Source of the DNA: an uncultured Planctomycetota bacterium
GTDB taxonomy: Bacteria; Planctomycetota; Phycisphaerae; Sedimentisphaerales; UBA12454
Direction: 5' to 3'
DNA length: 64,000 nucleotides
Assembly: GCA_903847315.1 (NCBI GenBank)
Contig: CAINDG010000025.1
Span: 1-64,000 of the forward strand
Within the stretch, counting starts at the first letter, position 1, and the number at the start of each line of letters is the position of its first letter. A program made the position numbers and the translations under genes. Below, piece by piece: positions 8,882-17,841 of this stretch. The notes beneath the pieces are model-generated. The model was not told the origin of the DNA. It searched no databases and saw only the letters and a program-made list of their open reading frames with translations.

Positions 8882-9694
8882 ATGAACACACAAAATGTTT
8901 CGATAGCGTTCGGACTGACGCTTTTTGCGGGACTCTGTACCGGCATCGGCAGTGCAATGGCGTTTTTCGCCAAAAGAACCAGCACACGATTTCTCTCTAC
9001 GGCTATGGGCTTTTCAGCGGGAGTTATGATTTATGTTTCTCTTGTCGATATATTCCCCGACGCCAAGATGCACCTGACCGCTGAACTGGGCCTGCTAAAA
9101 GGCTACTGGCTGACCGTTACGTCTTTTTTCGCCGGTATTTTTATAATGGCGACTATCGACAAACTTATTCCCGCGGTGGATAACCCGCACGAATTACGAA
9201 AGATTGAATCGAGCGATTATCCGGGTACAGCACAGGAATATCCGGGACTTTACCGTGTAGGGGTACTTACCGCTCTTGCGATTGCGATACATAATTTTCC
9301 AGAAGGTTTCGCCACATTTGCGGCAGCGGTCCAGAACCTGCGGCTGGGAATACCGATTGCCATTGCCATCGCCATTCATAATATACCGGAAGGCATCGCT
9401 GTATCGGTGCCTGTTTATTATGCGACAGGCAATAAGAAAAAGGCTTTCTGGTTTTCTTTTCTCTCCGGCCTGGCAGAGCCCATAGGCGCGATTATAGGAT
9501 ATGTTATCCTTACTAATATCTCCAGCAATATCATAGGCAGTCTGGTTCTTGCCGCTACAGGCGGTATAATGGTATTTATTTCCATCGATGAACTGCTCCC
9601 TGCAGCGGAAAAATACGGCAAGCATCATTACGCCGTCTATGGTTTTATCGCAGGTATGGTTGTTATGGCGGTTAGCCTTTTATTATTTGTATAG
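8882..9694 (+). CDS. zupT: ZIP-family zinc/divalent metal transporter
   Basis: Eight-helix inner-membrane transporter that brings zinc and related metals into the cytoplasm. Two metal-binding signatures are clear: HNFPEG in helix 4 and HNIPEG in helix 5, with a conserved GLAEPIGA in the next helix. A hydrophilic loop (about residues 95-120) with a few acidic and His residues lies between helices 3 and 4. At 270 residues it matches ZupT. It follows the amidase by 12 bases and precedes manA by 6, so probably shares their transcript. Confidence 0.88.
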   Translation: MNTQNVSIAFGLTLFAGLCTGIGSAMAFFAKRTSTRFLSTAMGFSAGVMIYVSLVDIFPDAKMHLTAELGLLKGYWLTVTSFFAGIFIMATIDKLIPAVDNPHELRKIESSDYPGTAQEYPGLYRVGVLTALAIAIHNFPEGFATFAAAVQNLRLGIPIAIAIAIHNIPEGIAVSVPVYYATGNKKKAFWFSFLSGLAEPIGAIIGYVILTNISSNIIGSLVLAATGGIMVFISIDELLPAAEKYGKHHYAVYGFIAGMVVMAVSLLLFV

Positions 9695-9700
9695 AAAAAA

Positions 9701-10642
9701 ATGAATCCGTATCCGTTGAAATTCAGGCCGATTTACAAAGAGCTTATCTGGGGCGGGCATAAGCTGCGAAATATTCTCGGTAAAGATTTCCCCGCAGATA
9801 AAAAAATCGGCGAAAGCTGGGAGCTTGCCGATTTGCCGAACGATAAATCAGTTGTCGCAAACGGCGAATTTGCCGGGCAAACCATCTCCGAGCTTTTGCA
9901 AAAATATCCGCAGGAACTGACCGACAAAAAATACATTCCGCCTTTCGGATTGCTTATCAAATTTATCGATGCTGCCGATGTTTTAAGCGTTCAGGTTCAT
10001 CCTGACAAAGAAGCGGTAAAAAGGCTTAAAACCGGCAGTCCCAAAACCGAGTGCTGGTATATAATCGAGGCGGAAAATGGAGCCTGCATTTACAAAGGTC
10101 TCAAATCCGGCACAACAAAAGAGCAGTTTGAGCAATCTATAAAGAATGGCAGATGTGCCGAGCTTCTTAATAAAGTCCCCGTAAAAGCAGGCCAGTGCCA
10201 TTTTCTGCCGGCAGGTACAGTTCACGCAATCGGAGCGGGAATTTTATTGGCTGAGGTTCAAACGCCGTCGGATACGACCTTCAGGGTATTCGACTGGAAC
10301 AGGCTGCAGAACGGTAAACCGCGTCAGCTTCATATTGCCGAAGCGATTGAGAGTATCAATTTTAACCAGAAAATTACAGACCTGCCCATAACAACTTCCG
10401 GCAGACTCGTTGATACCGAATTTTTCAAGATTGATAAAATCACGGCGCAAGGGGGCACATCAAATAAAATTGCCGAAGGAATAACGAAAGTAATTATAAT
10501 TATCAGCGGCAGCGGCCGATTAATTTCCAAAGATTCACAGGCAGTCGATTTCGCAAAAGGACAGACAATTCTGCTGCCAGCCGCGTTTAAAGGCGAAACC
10601 AAGTTTGATAATTACACTGAATACCTGCTGGCTACACTTTAA
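9701..10642 (+). CDS. manA: Mannose-6-phosphate isomerase, class I
   Basis: Cupin-fold zinc enzyme that interconverts fructose-6-phosphate and mannose-6-phosphate, feeding GDP-mannose for glycans. Visible are the N-terminal FRPIYKELIWGG, the metal motif QVHPDKE, and AGTVHAIGAGILLAEVQ. The 313-residue length is that of the short bacterial form. Its place just before the NusG-like gene and the polysaccharide region fits a role in supplying sugar nucleotides. Confidence 0.92.
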   Translation: MNPYPLKFRPIYKELIWGGHKLRNILGKDFPADKKIGESWELADLPNDKSVVANGEFAGQTISELLQKYPQELTDKKYIPPFGLLIKFIDAADVLSVQVHPDKEAVKRLKTGSPKTECWYIIEAENGACIYKGLKSGTTKEQFEQSIKNGRCAELLNKVPVKAGQCHFLPAGTVHAIGAGILLAEVQTPSDTTFRVFDWNRLQNGKPRQLHIAEAIESINFNQKITDLPITTSGRLVDTEFFKIDKITAQGGTSNKIAEGITKVIIIISGSGRLISKDSQAVDFAKGQTILLPAAFKGETKFDNYTEYLLATL

Positions 10643-10643
10643 A

Positions 10644-10672
10644 TTGACACAGACCATAATTACTAATACAAT
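10644..10672 (+). promoter_or_regulatory. Consensus sigma-70-type promoter of the NusG-like gene, predicted leaderless
   Basis: TTGACA (10644-10649), 17-base spacer, TACAAT (10667-10672), starting one base after the manA stop codon. The next ATG is at 10681, 8 bases after the -10 box, so the mRNA should begin at or next to the start codon. This gives the regulator its own transcription, independent of the operon in front. Confidence 0.8.
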
Positions 10673-10680
10673 ATACCCTT

Positions 10681-11235
10681 ATGCTCAAGCTTGAAGAAAA
10701 TCCGCCGACAATATGGCCGTCCGATACGAGTATAAAGGACTTTCAGGGTACCTGGTGGGTTGCCCATACCAAAAGCAGAAATGAAAAGGCGCTTGCCTGG
10801 CAGATGCAGAAAAAAAATATAAGTTATTTTCTGCCTATGACGGAAAAAGTTTACAGGAAAAGCCGCAGAGTCTTTCGTTCGATGCTGCCTTTGTTCAGCG
10901 GATACATTTTTTTTTGCGGCAGCGAAGCGGACAGGCTGGAAGTGCTTAAAACAAACCGTGTAGCCGGCCTTTTGGAGGTAAAGAACCAGCAGCATTTGAT
11001 AGCGGAGCTTTCGCCGATTGAAAAAGCCCTTCAAAGCGGCGTAAATCTTGCACCATACAATTATATTAAAGCAGGTCAGCGATGCAAAGTTATAGCAGGC
11101 CCTCTTATGGGAACAGAAGGTCTGGTTGCCAGCGAACAGAACAAGACAAGGCTCATTCTTCAGGTTGATATTCTCGGCAAGGCCACGTGTCTTGAAATTG
11201 ATTCTGCCCTGCTGGAAATAATCGCAGAAAATTGA
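10681..11235 (+). CDS. NusG/RfaH/LoaP-type transcription antitermination protein
   Basis: A NusG paralogue that would ride on RNA polymerase and suppress pausing or termination in long operons. The N-terminal NGN domain is seen from WWVAHTKSRNEKALAW through FSGYIFF, and a C-terminal KOW domain around YIKAGQRCKVIAGPLMGTEGLV. At 184 residues it resembles the specialised NusGs linked to capsule and polysaccharide clusters rather than the housekeeping NusG, which would sit near secE and rplK. It lies directly next to the polysaccharide region and has its own strong, leaderless-type promoter. Which operon it acts on is inferred from position only. Confidence 0.8.
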   Translation: MLKLEENPPTIWPSDTSIKDFQGTWWVAHTKSRNEKALAWQMQKKNISYFLPMTEKVYRKSRRVFRSMLPLFSGYIFFCGSEADRLEVLKTNRVAGLLEVKNQQHLIAELSPIEKALQSGVNLAPYNYIKAGQRCKVIAGPLMGTEGLVASEQNKTRLILQVDILGKATCLEIDSALLEIIAEN

Positions 11236-11259
11236 GTTAAAGAAATTAAGGAGCAGTTT

Positions 11260-11622
11260 ATGAACTGGCTAAAAATCGTCTCAATTCTAATCGTTATCGA
11301 TGCCATTGTTATACTGCTTAAGCCGGATTTTGTGAAAACCTATATCGGCATGCTTGCCGAGGGCGCAAAAATTTATCTCGCAGCGATTCTCAAAGCCGTA
11401 TTCGGACTGATTTTTCTCTTCGGCGTTTCAAACAAATGCACCCTGCCATGGGTAATAGTAGCTACCGGAATTGTGGCTCTTGCGGGCGCGGTTTTCATTA
11501 TCGCAATGCCGCAAAAGGCCAGGAATATGGCCGGCTGGTTCGCGACAAAGAGCAACACGACATTGCGGTTCCTGGCGATAATATACCTGTTTATCGGCGC
11601 ACTTTTAGTATACTCGGCATAA
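11260..11622 (+). CDS. Four-helix membrane protein, unknown function
   Basis: 120 residues, almost entirely hydrophobic in four segments (about residues 4-20, 36-57, 62-80 and 98-118) joined by short charged loops. AAGGAG stands about 7 bases before the ATG. It follows the NusG-like gene by 24 bases and probably shares its transcript. I do not recognise a named family with confidence. Confidence 0.6.
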   Translation: MNWLKIVSILIVIDAIVILLKPDFVKTYIGMLAEGAKIYLAAILKAVFGLIFLFGVSNKCTLPWVIVATGIVALAGAVFIIAMPQKARNMAGWFATKSNTTLRFLAIIYLFIGALLVYSA

Positions 11623-11724
11623 AACAGATTTTAAAATTATTATGGCATGGCAGGTTCTTTAATATACGGCAATTACAAATGTTGATAAATAAAAATTATA
11701 AATTAATTATTCGGACAATCTCAC

Positions 11725-12432
11725 ATGAAAGTAGATTATAACAAAATATATTCGAGCTATTCGGAGGAGAACATTGACTACGTAAAGAGGACAGGTCTCT
11801 GGAAGGCAAAAAATATTTGCAAGTTAATAAAAGATGAGCCGGCAGAATCAATTCTTGAAGTTGGAACAGGCAGAGGTGATGTTCTGAACGCCTGTTATCC
11901 GTTCAAGCTAAAAATCGGTGCGGATATCTCGGAAGAAGCCCTTAAGCAACATCACAATATGTATAGTACACATAAACTGGTACAAATAGACGCCGATAAG
12001 CCTCTGCCCTTTAGCAACAATGAAGTAGATTTTGTCCTGTTATGTGATATTTTAGAACACGTTGAAGACCCAAAACCGCTTCTCAGAGAAGCAGCCCGGG
12101 TCGGCAAGAATGTATTATTAAAAATACCCATTGAAGATGCAATTTTATTAAACATTATGAGGAAAATTAATAAAGTTGAATACGGCCCGCAGCACCCGTC
12201 GGGGCATCTTCACTGCTGGACGATATCAAAAACACAAAATATTATCGAGGATGCCGGACTGAAAATAATCCGGAGTAAGTTCCTTCCAATGCCTGTAGAT
12301 TTACTTGAAAAGAAATATCTGCTGAAAAACATCACAGTTTCGTTTCTATCATTTGCAGACATTTTCACGATAAACAACTTTTTTTCAAGGATTCTAATAG
12401 GGGGTTCTTATTTTGCCGTTGCGCGGAAGTAA
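11725..12432 (+). CDS. Class I SAM-dependent methyltransferase
   Basis: 235-residue Rossmann-fold methyltransferase. Motif I is ILEVGTGRGDV, motif II lies in IGADISEEAL, and the DFVLLCDILEHVEDP segment is the usual motif IV region of the Methyltransf_11 group. The C-terminal part (about residues 150-235) should hold the acceptor-binding surface. It is the last + strand gene before the convergent polysaccharide genes; a sugar or lipid-linked glycan as substrate is inference from context. Confidence 0.75.
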   Translation: MKVDYNKIYSSYSEENIDYVKRTGLWKAKNICKLIKDEPAESILEVGTGRGDVLNACYPFKLKIGADISEEALKQHHNMYSTHKLVQIDADKPLPFSNNEVDFVLLCDILEHVEDPKPLLREAARVGKNVLLKIPIEDAILLNIMRKINKVEYGPQHPSGHLHCWTISKTQNIIEDAGLKIIRSKFLPMPVDLLEKKYLLKNITVSFLSFADIFTINNFFSRILIGGSYFAVARK

Positions 12433-12457
12433 AGCTTCGGCTATATGGCGTTTTTGT

Positions 12458-13396
12458 TTATGTGTTATTATTTTTTTTAAAATCTTCAGGCGACTTATAC
12501 CACAGCCATATAGCGGATACCCCTCCGACAACAAATGCCCAGCTTAAGGTGACGGCCCTGTCTATAACTGCTGCCGTTACGCCCACCTCAAGAGGTGCCC
12601 CCAAAACAATCGCACCTGCACCGAGTACTGCCTCACGAATACCCAGTGCACCAGGCGTAATGTTAATAAACATCATAACAAAACCTAACGCTCCAAGCAC
12701 AAGATAACCCGCGGGATTAATATCTTTACCCATACCATGATAAATAACCGCAAGCCTGACGGATGTAAGAATAAAATTTAAAAGAAGAAAAAACGCTGCC
12801 AGAAATAAGGACTTTGTATCCTGCGTAACTACCTGCCGACCGCCAATAAAATCTCTCAGGGCAATCGCCAGCTTCGATGTTCCTTTGGGGATGGGCAGCG
12901 GAAAATATATAAGAAATATAGAACCGATCAAGCTTATAAGAAAAATACCCATTAAAATCTGCTTGTGCACATCGGCAAATCCATAAACAAGAACCATAGC
13001 AATTATTCCAATTAGAGCCGCGGCAGCAGATAATAGAAGAGTCAAATAAACGGCAAAAATACCAAACTGTGAATACTTCAGACCATAATGTCTTTTAAGA
13101 TAGTTTGCCATAAAAAGTGTGCCAAACTTCATCGGTACATAATTCAGCAGCATACAGGCATTCTGCAGCAGAATCATATCCCAGAATAAAGCTCTTATCC
13201 CCATCGGTTTGAGAATCGCCATTACTACTACGGCACTATTCAGAGTACCGATAAAACATATAACATAAATAACAATCAGTTCAAAGACGCTAAGTTTTAA
13301 CAGCTCCCTGACCTGCTGCCAGTGCCCGGCGAGATACCAGATTAGAAAGGCAATTATCGCTATGCCAAGAATACGTTTTAGCCATTTAGTTATCAT
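12458..13396 (-). CDS. Lysylphosphatidylglycerol synthase-like (UPF0104) membrane protein
   Basis: 312 residues with about eight membrane helices, of the family that includes the flippase part of MprF and archaeal AglD. These proteins are thought to move or modify lipid-linked material; no soluble aminoacyl-transferase domain is attached here. Marks are the central GGRQVVTQDTKS loop and the late FVMMFINITPGALGIREAVLG segment typical of the family. It overlaps the glycosyltransferase before it by 4 bases and is the last gene of the - strand polysaccharide run. Confidence 0.75.
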   Translation of the reverse strand: MITKWLKRILGIAIIAFLIWYLAGHWQQVRELLKLSVFELIVIYVICFIGTLNSAVVVMAILKPMGIRALFWDMILLQNACMLLNYVPMKFGTLFMANYLKRHYGLKYSQFGIFAVYLTLLLSAAAALIGIIAMVLVYGFADVHKQILMGIFLISLIGSIFLIYFPLPIPKGTSKLAIALRDFIGGRQVVTQDTKSLFLAAFFLLLNFILTSVRLAVIYHGMGKDINPAGYLVLGALGFVMMFINITPGALGIREAVLGAGAIVLGAPLEVGVTAAVIDRAVTLSWAFVVGGVSAIWLWYKSPEDFKKNNNT

Positions 13397-14508
13397 TTTG
13401 TATATTCTTTGACTAACCGTTGAAGTATTTCAAGCATAGTCTGAACATTCCCGTTCCATTGATAATTTCCAACAACAAATTCTCTGCCTGCCCTACCCAT
13501 ACTTTCACGCAAATTCCGGTCTTTTGCCAGTTTTATTACCGCCTCGGCAAGAGCAGCAGAATTTTTCGGCTCAACTAATATCCCGGTTTTGCCATCAATA
13601 CAAACCTCAGGCACACCACCAACCATTGTGGCAACAACAGGCACACCGCAGGCCGACGCCTCAACCACAACAACACCAAACGATTCACTCGGATAAATCG
13701 ACGGATGCGCTATCACATCGAAACTCCTCATAACCTCAGGCAATTGCTCATTGGGGACAAACCCTATAAATTCAATTTTTTCAGCCACACCCAGTTCGGC
13801 TGCTAACTGCTGCAGTTTATATTTCATTTCACCTCTCCCGACCATTATCAATCTTGCGTTCGGCACTTCCCTGCAAATCCTCGGCATAGCCTTCACCAGA
13901 AAATCGGGGCCGTATCTCCGCAAAAGGGCTTTTACAAATCCAATCCTAAACTGGCCGGTATATTTTCCCTCTTTAGGCGTCTCCGACGGCTTGAACAATT
14001 CGCAATTAATTCCAAACGGAATGTGTTCTATCGGCCTATTGGGTGTTACGATTTCGAGCGTTTTTTCCATCATAAATCTGCTTGTCGAGCATATTAAATC
14101 CGCTCTTTTAAGCGCATAGTGAAGCGGCAATTTCAGCAGCAGCGGCATATGCAGCCCATAGTCCCATATAACGTCCATCCCCCAAACTGAGATTACCAAC
14201 GGATGATAATTTGCGAAAGCAGCTATCACTCCGTGCGTCGAGGCATAGTGTGCATTCACCACGTCCGGTTTTAATTGCCTTATGCGACGACCGGCGGTTA
14301 ACAACAGGTATAAATACGAAAGAAACTTACAAATTACACCGCAGTTATCCTTCCGTCCTATTCTGACCGTATGAACATTCACCCCGACTATATCAGCGCT
14401 ATTTATGCTGATAATGTCTACCTTGTGCCCTCTTTCCGCAAACGCCTTTGCCCATCGCTGTGTATGCACCGAAGCAGCATTGGCCAATATGCATATTTTC
14501 ATTGCCAT
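13393..14508 (-). CDS. Glycosyltransferase family 4
   Basis: 371-residue GT-B fold retaining glycosyltransferase. The N-terminal domain starts MKICILANAASVHTQRWAKAF (GT4-type acceptor side). The C-terminal nucleotide-sugar domain shows FIGFVPNEQLPEVM, the HPSIYPSESFGVVVVEASA segment with the E-x7-E pattern, and CGVPVVATMVGGVPEV. Two in-frame ATGs (14508 and 14502) are possible starts. It overlaps the flippase-like gene. A remnant of a second amidotransferase lies just upstream. Confidence 0.85.
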   Translation of the reverse strand: MAMKICILANAASVHTQRWAKAFAERGHKVDIISINSADIVGVNVHTVRIGRKDNCGVICKFLSYLYLLLTAGRRIRQLKPDVVNAHYASTHGVIAAFANYHPLVISVWGMDVIWDYGLHMPLLLKLPLHYALKRADLICSTSRFMMEKTLEIVTPNRPIEHIPFGINCELFKPSETPKEGKYTGQFRIGFVKALLRRYGPDFLVKAMPRICREVPNARLIMVGRGEMKYKLQQLAAELGVAEKIEFIGFVPNEQLPEVMRSFDVIAHPSIYPSESFGVVVVEASACGVPVVATMVGGVPEVCIDGKTGILVEPKNSAALAEAVIKLAKDRNLRESMGRAGREFVVGNYQWNGNVQTMLEILQRLVKEYTK

Positions 14509-14529
14509 ATAACCTAAATATTTTTTAAT

Positions 14530-14634
14530 TCAGCTTTCGAGATTAATCCACTTCCAGATTTCTTTGCCGCGGTTTTTCCGGCAGTCTGCCAGAATCGCCC
14601 TGTTTGTGCCCTGAGATATTAAGCATCCTTTTTC
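14530..14634 (-). pseudogene. 3' remnant of a second asparagine synthase-type gene
   Basis: Read on the - strand this stretch encodes about 33 codons ending NRGKEIWKWINLES and a stop, closely matching the C-terminus of the intact asnB-like gene at 16033-17838 (NHGREIWKWINLENW). On the DNA, 27 bases are identical in both (about 14535-14561 and 16059-16085). No start or upstream domain is present; the frame closes at an in-frame stop. The best reading is a leftover of a duplicated or recombined amidotransferase gene, with the methyltransferase at 14657-15874 now between the two copies. Confidence 0.8.
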
Positions 14635-14656
14635 TTACTGAGCGGGATTTGGCAAC

Positions 14657-15874
14657 TTATTTGGAATCCTGCGGCCGAACACCTTTGGGGCCGGTTCGTT
14701 TGGTTCCAACTACTCCGATCCCATTCTTGTTTTCAAAGGTCTTGCTAATGTTACTATACCCTAAACGGTTGAACCAATCCACTACCTCCTCGGTTGTGTA
14801 ATGATATTGATATCGAGGAGAAAAATTATCGAACAGAGATAGTTCCATTTCGTAAACGGTTCGTTCTGAGTATAGCTTTTTGCCCGTAAGTGCGTTGTAA
14901 GAGTGAGTATAAAGCCATAAAAATGGGGCGCCTGCAAAGCAAAACAAATGGAGAACAGGATGCGGCAGTCGGACCGTAACAACCCGAATCGCATTGCTTA
15001 TTGCGTACGCGATGGGGTTTTTCTGCTCCGCACTATAAACTTCAATGTAGCCGACGCCGTCTTTTTTGAGGCACGATGATACTATTTCAAAACCACGGAA
15101 AGTATCGGGGGTATGATGAAGAACCCCGGCACTGTGGACTATATCGAAAGCTTCCTGCTTAAATGGAAGTTTGTGTATGTTGCTCTGAACAATATGAACA
15201 AGAGAAGCATAGGCAGGTTCGGATTTTCCAAGACGGTCTTTGACTCCATCAACTGAAAATGACATATCGGTTGCGAATACTTCCGCTCCCGTCTCGGCCA
15301 ATGCCAGCTCGACTTCTCCATGACCACAACCTGCATCCAGAATCTTTTTACCCGGCAGGTCCTCAATTTTCATATCTACGCAATCCAGAAAGAGCTTTCT
15401 TCTTGCCGGGATATCCCGACCCCACGCTCTTTCCGATTCTCTCATTGCACCCCATTCCGATGAGAAACTGTCCAGAGTATGTTTGAAGTATTTTTCGAAG
15501 TTTTTATCTTTAGTCCTGGTTTGACTGAGCAAAATATCTCTTACGTCGGACGGCAGGTTATTCAAATGCTGCAACAGCAGCGGAACCGCTCCAGCCATAG
15601 CATTCGGCAGAAGGCGGGGAATTCCATTGACCACAGGAAAGAAATGATTTTGCCCGCATTGAATAACTCCCGAGGAAACGTCCCTGCAGAAACACTGTTG
15701 GCATTGATGCTTGAATTTCGGATCAACTTGTCCCCATGGGCAGCCCTGGGTACAAACAGGACGACCATCTTTAATCACGGGATTACTCGGCAAAGAAACT
15801 ATCTCGAAAGGAAAGACGCGGAATGAACTTCTGCACTCCGGACACTCCAGTACATCCAGCAGCCTATACCTCAT
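14657..15874 (-). CDS. SAM-dependent methyltransferase with N-terminal zinc-ribbon (Trm112-like) domain
   Basis: About 405 residues. The first 95 hold a cysteine-rich region (LECPECRSSF, then further Cys in CTQGCPWG and HQCQQCFCRDV, and HFFPVVNGIPRLLP), which looks like a Trm112-type zinc domain with an inserted second cluster. The catalytic domain shows KILDAGCGHGEVELALAE (motif I), VFATDMSF and FDIVHSAGVLHHTPDTF. The start was moved to the ATG at 15874, which has AGGAG 9 bases upstream; the TTG at 15880 is too close to it. Such fusions are common in polysaccharide clusters; the acceptor is unknown. Confidence 0.78.
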   Translation of the reverse strand: MRYRLLDVLECPECRSSFRVFPFEIVSLPSNPVIKDGRPVCTQGCPWGQVDPKFKHQCQQCFCRDVSSGVIQCGQNHFFPVVNGIPRLLPNAMAGAVPLLLQHLNNLPSDVRDILLSQTRTKDKNFEKYFKHTLDSFSSEWGAMRESERAWGRDIPARRKLFLDCVDMKIEDLPGKKILDAGCGHGEVELALAETGAEVFATDMSFSVDGVKDRLGKSEPAYASLVHIVQSNIHKLPFKQEAFDIVHSAGVLHHTPDTFRGFEIVSSCLKKDGVGYIEVYSAEQKNPIAYAISNAIRVVTVRLPHPVLHLFCFAGAPFLWLYTHSYNALTGKKLYSERTVYEMELSLFDNFSPRYQYHYTTEEVVDWFNRLGYSNISKTFENKNGIGVVGTKRTGPKGVRPQDSK

Positions 15875-16032
15875 CGGCAAAATCTCCTGTCACTGATTTT
15901 TACTGCCATAACTTTTAATCTTTCACATAATTTAATTTTATTTTCAGCTTGCTCGCCCGTTTCCTGACGTATAGCGTTGGATAATATACATATTTGCATT
16001 TGGAAGCATTCTACACCCTTTTATCCGGCAAT

Positions 16033-17838
16033 TCAATCAAAATATTTCTTGTGCCAGTTTTCGAGATTAATCCACTTCCAGATTTCCCTGCCGTGGTTCT
16101 TTTTATTGTTGATATGCGACAAAAACATCTCCTCGACTTTGTCCCATTTCCAGTAAGGCCGGTTTTTGAAACTGTCGGAATAGATAATTTCCCTGCAGAA
16201 GTCGGCAACTTTCGGCCTTCTGAAAAATTCGTCTTCCGGTGTGCCGAAACCTATTTTGTCTTTCCTGTTTTTTATCATTTCCGGCAGGATATCCCTGACC
16301 GCTTCTTTAAAAATTACTTTTGTTTTGCCGTCACGAAGCTTTTGTTCAGGAGCAAGCGATAGAGCCGATTCAACCAGATTCAAATCGAGGAACGGCACCC
16401 TGCTTTCGATGCTCCACCGCATTGCGTTCTTGTCTTCCCACTGCAAAAGATGCGGAATCGCGGTCGAAAAAAGCGTCAGCCGAAGAGCCTCGTCAAGCGA
16501 CAATCTTTCCCATCTCGGGTCGCTTTTGCCGGGGCACAATTCTTCAAGAAGCTGGTGATTGACCCATTTATTGACCATTTTTCGCCAAAGCAGCTTTTTA
16601 AGAAATCCCGGCAGCAGCATAAATTTAAACATAAGTATCGGAAAAACATTCTTGAAATTCCGCACATACTTAATCATCTCCCGCACAAGTTCGATAAGCC
16701 GAAGGTCCGCCAGGAGCTCAAAATACCGGTAGCTGAAATAATATATATATCCCGCAAAAATCTCATCGCCGCCCTGCCCGTCCAGCAGCACTTTCGCCCC
16801 TGCCTGGTGCGCAAGTTTCATTACGCGATACTGCGCATACGGGCTAAGTGACAGCACCGGCTCTTCCATAGCACCGACAAAATCCGAAAACTCGATTAGG
16901 AAATCATCTTCGTTCATCTCGGTAAAAAATTGCTCCGTTTTTGTAAGCCTGCCGACCTCTTTAATATATTTGCTTTCGTCAATAGCCGTTCCCGGGGCGA
17001 CAAACGAAAACGTATAGAACTTATAGGGAAGGAATTTATCGAGCGTACAGACTATTGAAGACGAATCGATGCCGCCTGAAAGGCAGCTTCCGATTGGAAC
17101 ATCCGCAACGGTCTGCGATTTTACGCTTTCAACAAAGGCCTGCTTGATAATTTCTTCATTGACGTTTTGACGGCGTTTCGGCGCATACCACTTTTGAACA
17201 AAATATTTTTGTGTCTTCAAATCGTATTTCAAAAAGTTCCCCGGCACGAGCGAATAGATATTTTCAAAAAAGGTATTTTTGTCGCAATGCTCAAGATTAT
17301 ACGCCAAAAACTGCATTATCGTTTTTTCGTTCGGCGAGGTCTGAATATTATGAGAAAGAATTGCTGAAATTATCGACGAGAAAATTAATTTGCCGTCCTG
17401 CAAACAATAATAAAGGGGCTTAATTCCGAAACGGTCCCTGCTGAGAACCAGCTCCTGTTTTTTACTGTCATATATACAGAACGCCCACATCCCGTTAAAC
17501 ATATCGAAGGTTTTAATATCCCACTGCTCATAAGCGTGAATGATAACTTCCGTATCGGTTTTGCTTTTGAATTTGTGGCCGAGTTTTTCAAGCTGCTCCC
17601 GAATCTCCTGAAAATTATATATCTCGCCGTTATATATAATCCAGATAGTTTCATCCTCATTGCACATCGGCTGATGGCCTGCCGATGAAAGGTCTATAAT
17701 CGACAATCTCCTGTGTCCCAGCGAAACACGGCTGTCAACAAGAACCCCCTCATCGTCCGGCCCGCGGAAACGCGCTTTATCGTTCATCAGATTGATGAGC
17801 TTTTTGTCGGGCCAGGTAAAACCGTTTATTCCGCACAT
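16033..17838 (-). CDS. asnB: Asparagine synthase (glutamine-hydrolysing) family amidotransferase
   Basis: 601 residues. The N-terminal class II glutaminase starts with the nucleophile Cys2 (MCGINGF), with RFRGPDDEG, HRRLSIIDL and YNGEIYNF. The C-terminal synthetase has the PP-loop SCLSGGIDSS and the later LLDGQGGDEIFAGY. Inside a glycan cluster such enzymes often amidate sugar acids or related groups rather than make asparagine, so the substrate is open. It sits 3 bases after the GT39-like gene upstream. A partial second copy lies at 14530-14634. Confidence 0.85.
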   Translation of the reverse strand: MCGINGFTWPDKKLINLMNDKARFRGPDDEGVLVDSRVSLGHRRLSIIDLSSAGHQPMCNEDETIWIIYNGEIYNFQEIREQLEKLGHKFKSKTDTEVIIHAYEQWDIKTFDMFNGMWAFCIYDSKKQELVLSRDRFGIKPLYYCLQDGKLIFSSIISAILSHNIQTSPNEKTIMQFLAYNLEHCDKNTFFENIYSLVPGNFLKYDLKTQKYFVQKWYAPKRRQNVNEEIIKQAFVESVKSQTVADVPIGSCLSGGIDSSSIVCTLDKFLPYKFYTFSFVAPGTAIDESKYIKEVGRLTKTEQFFTEMNEDDFLIEFSDFVGAMEEPVLSLSPYAQYRVMKLAHQAGAKVLLDGQGGDEIFAGYIYYFSYRYFELLADLRLIELVREMIKYVRNFKNVFPILMFKFMLLPGFLKKLLWRKMVNKWVNHQLLEELCPGKSDPRWERLSLDEALRLTLFSTAIPHLLQWEDKNAMRWSIESRVPFLDLNLVESALSLAPEQKLRDGKTKVIFKEAVRDILPEMIKNRKDKIGFGTPEDEFFRRPKVADFCREIIYSDSFKNRPYWKWDKVEEMFLSHINNKKNHGREIWKWINLENWHKKYFD

Positions 17839-17841
17839 ATA

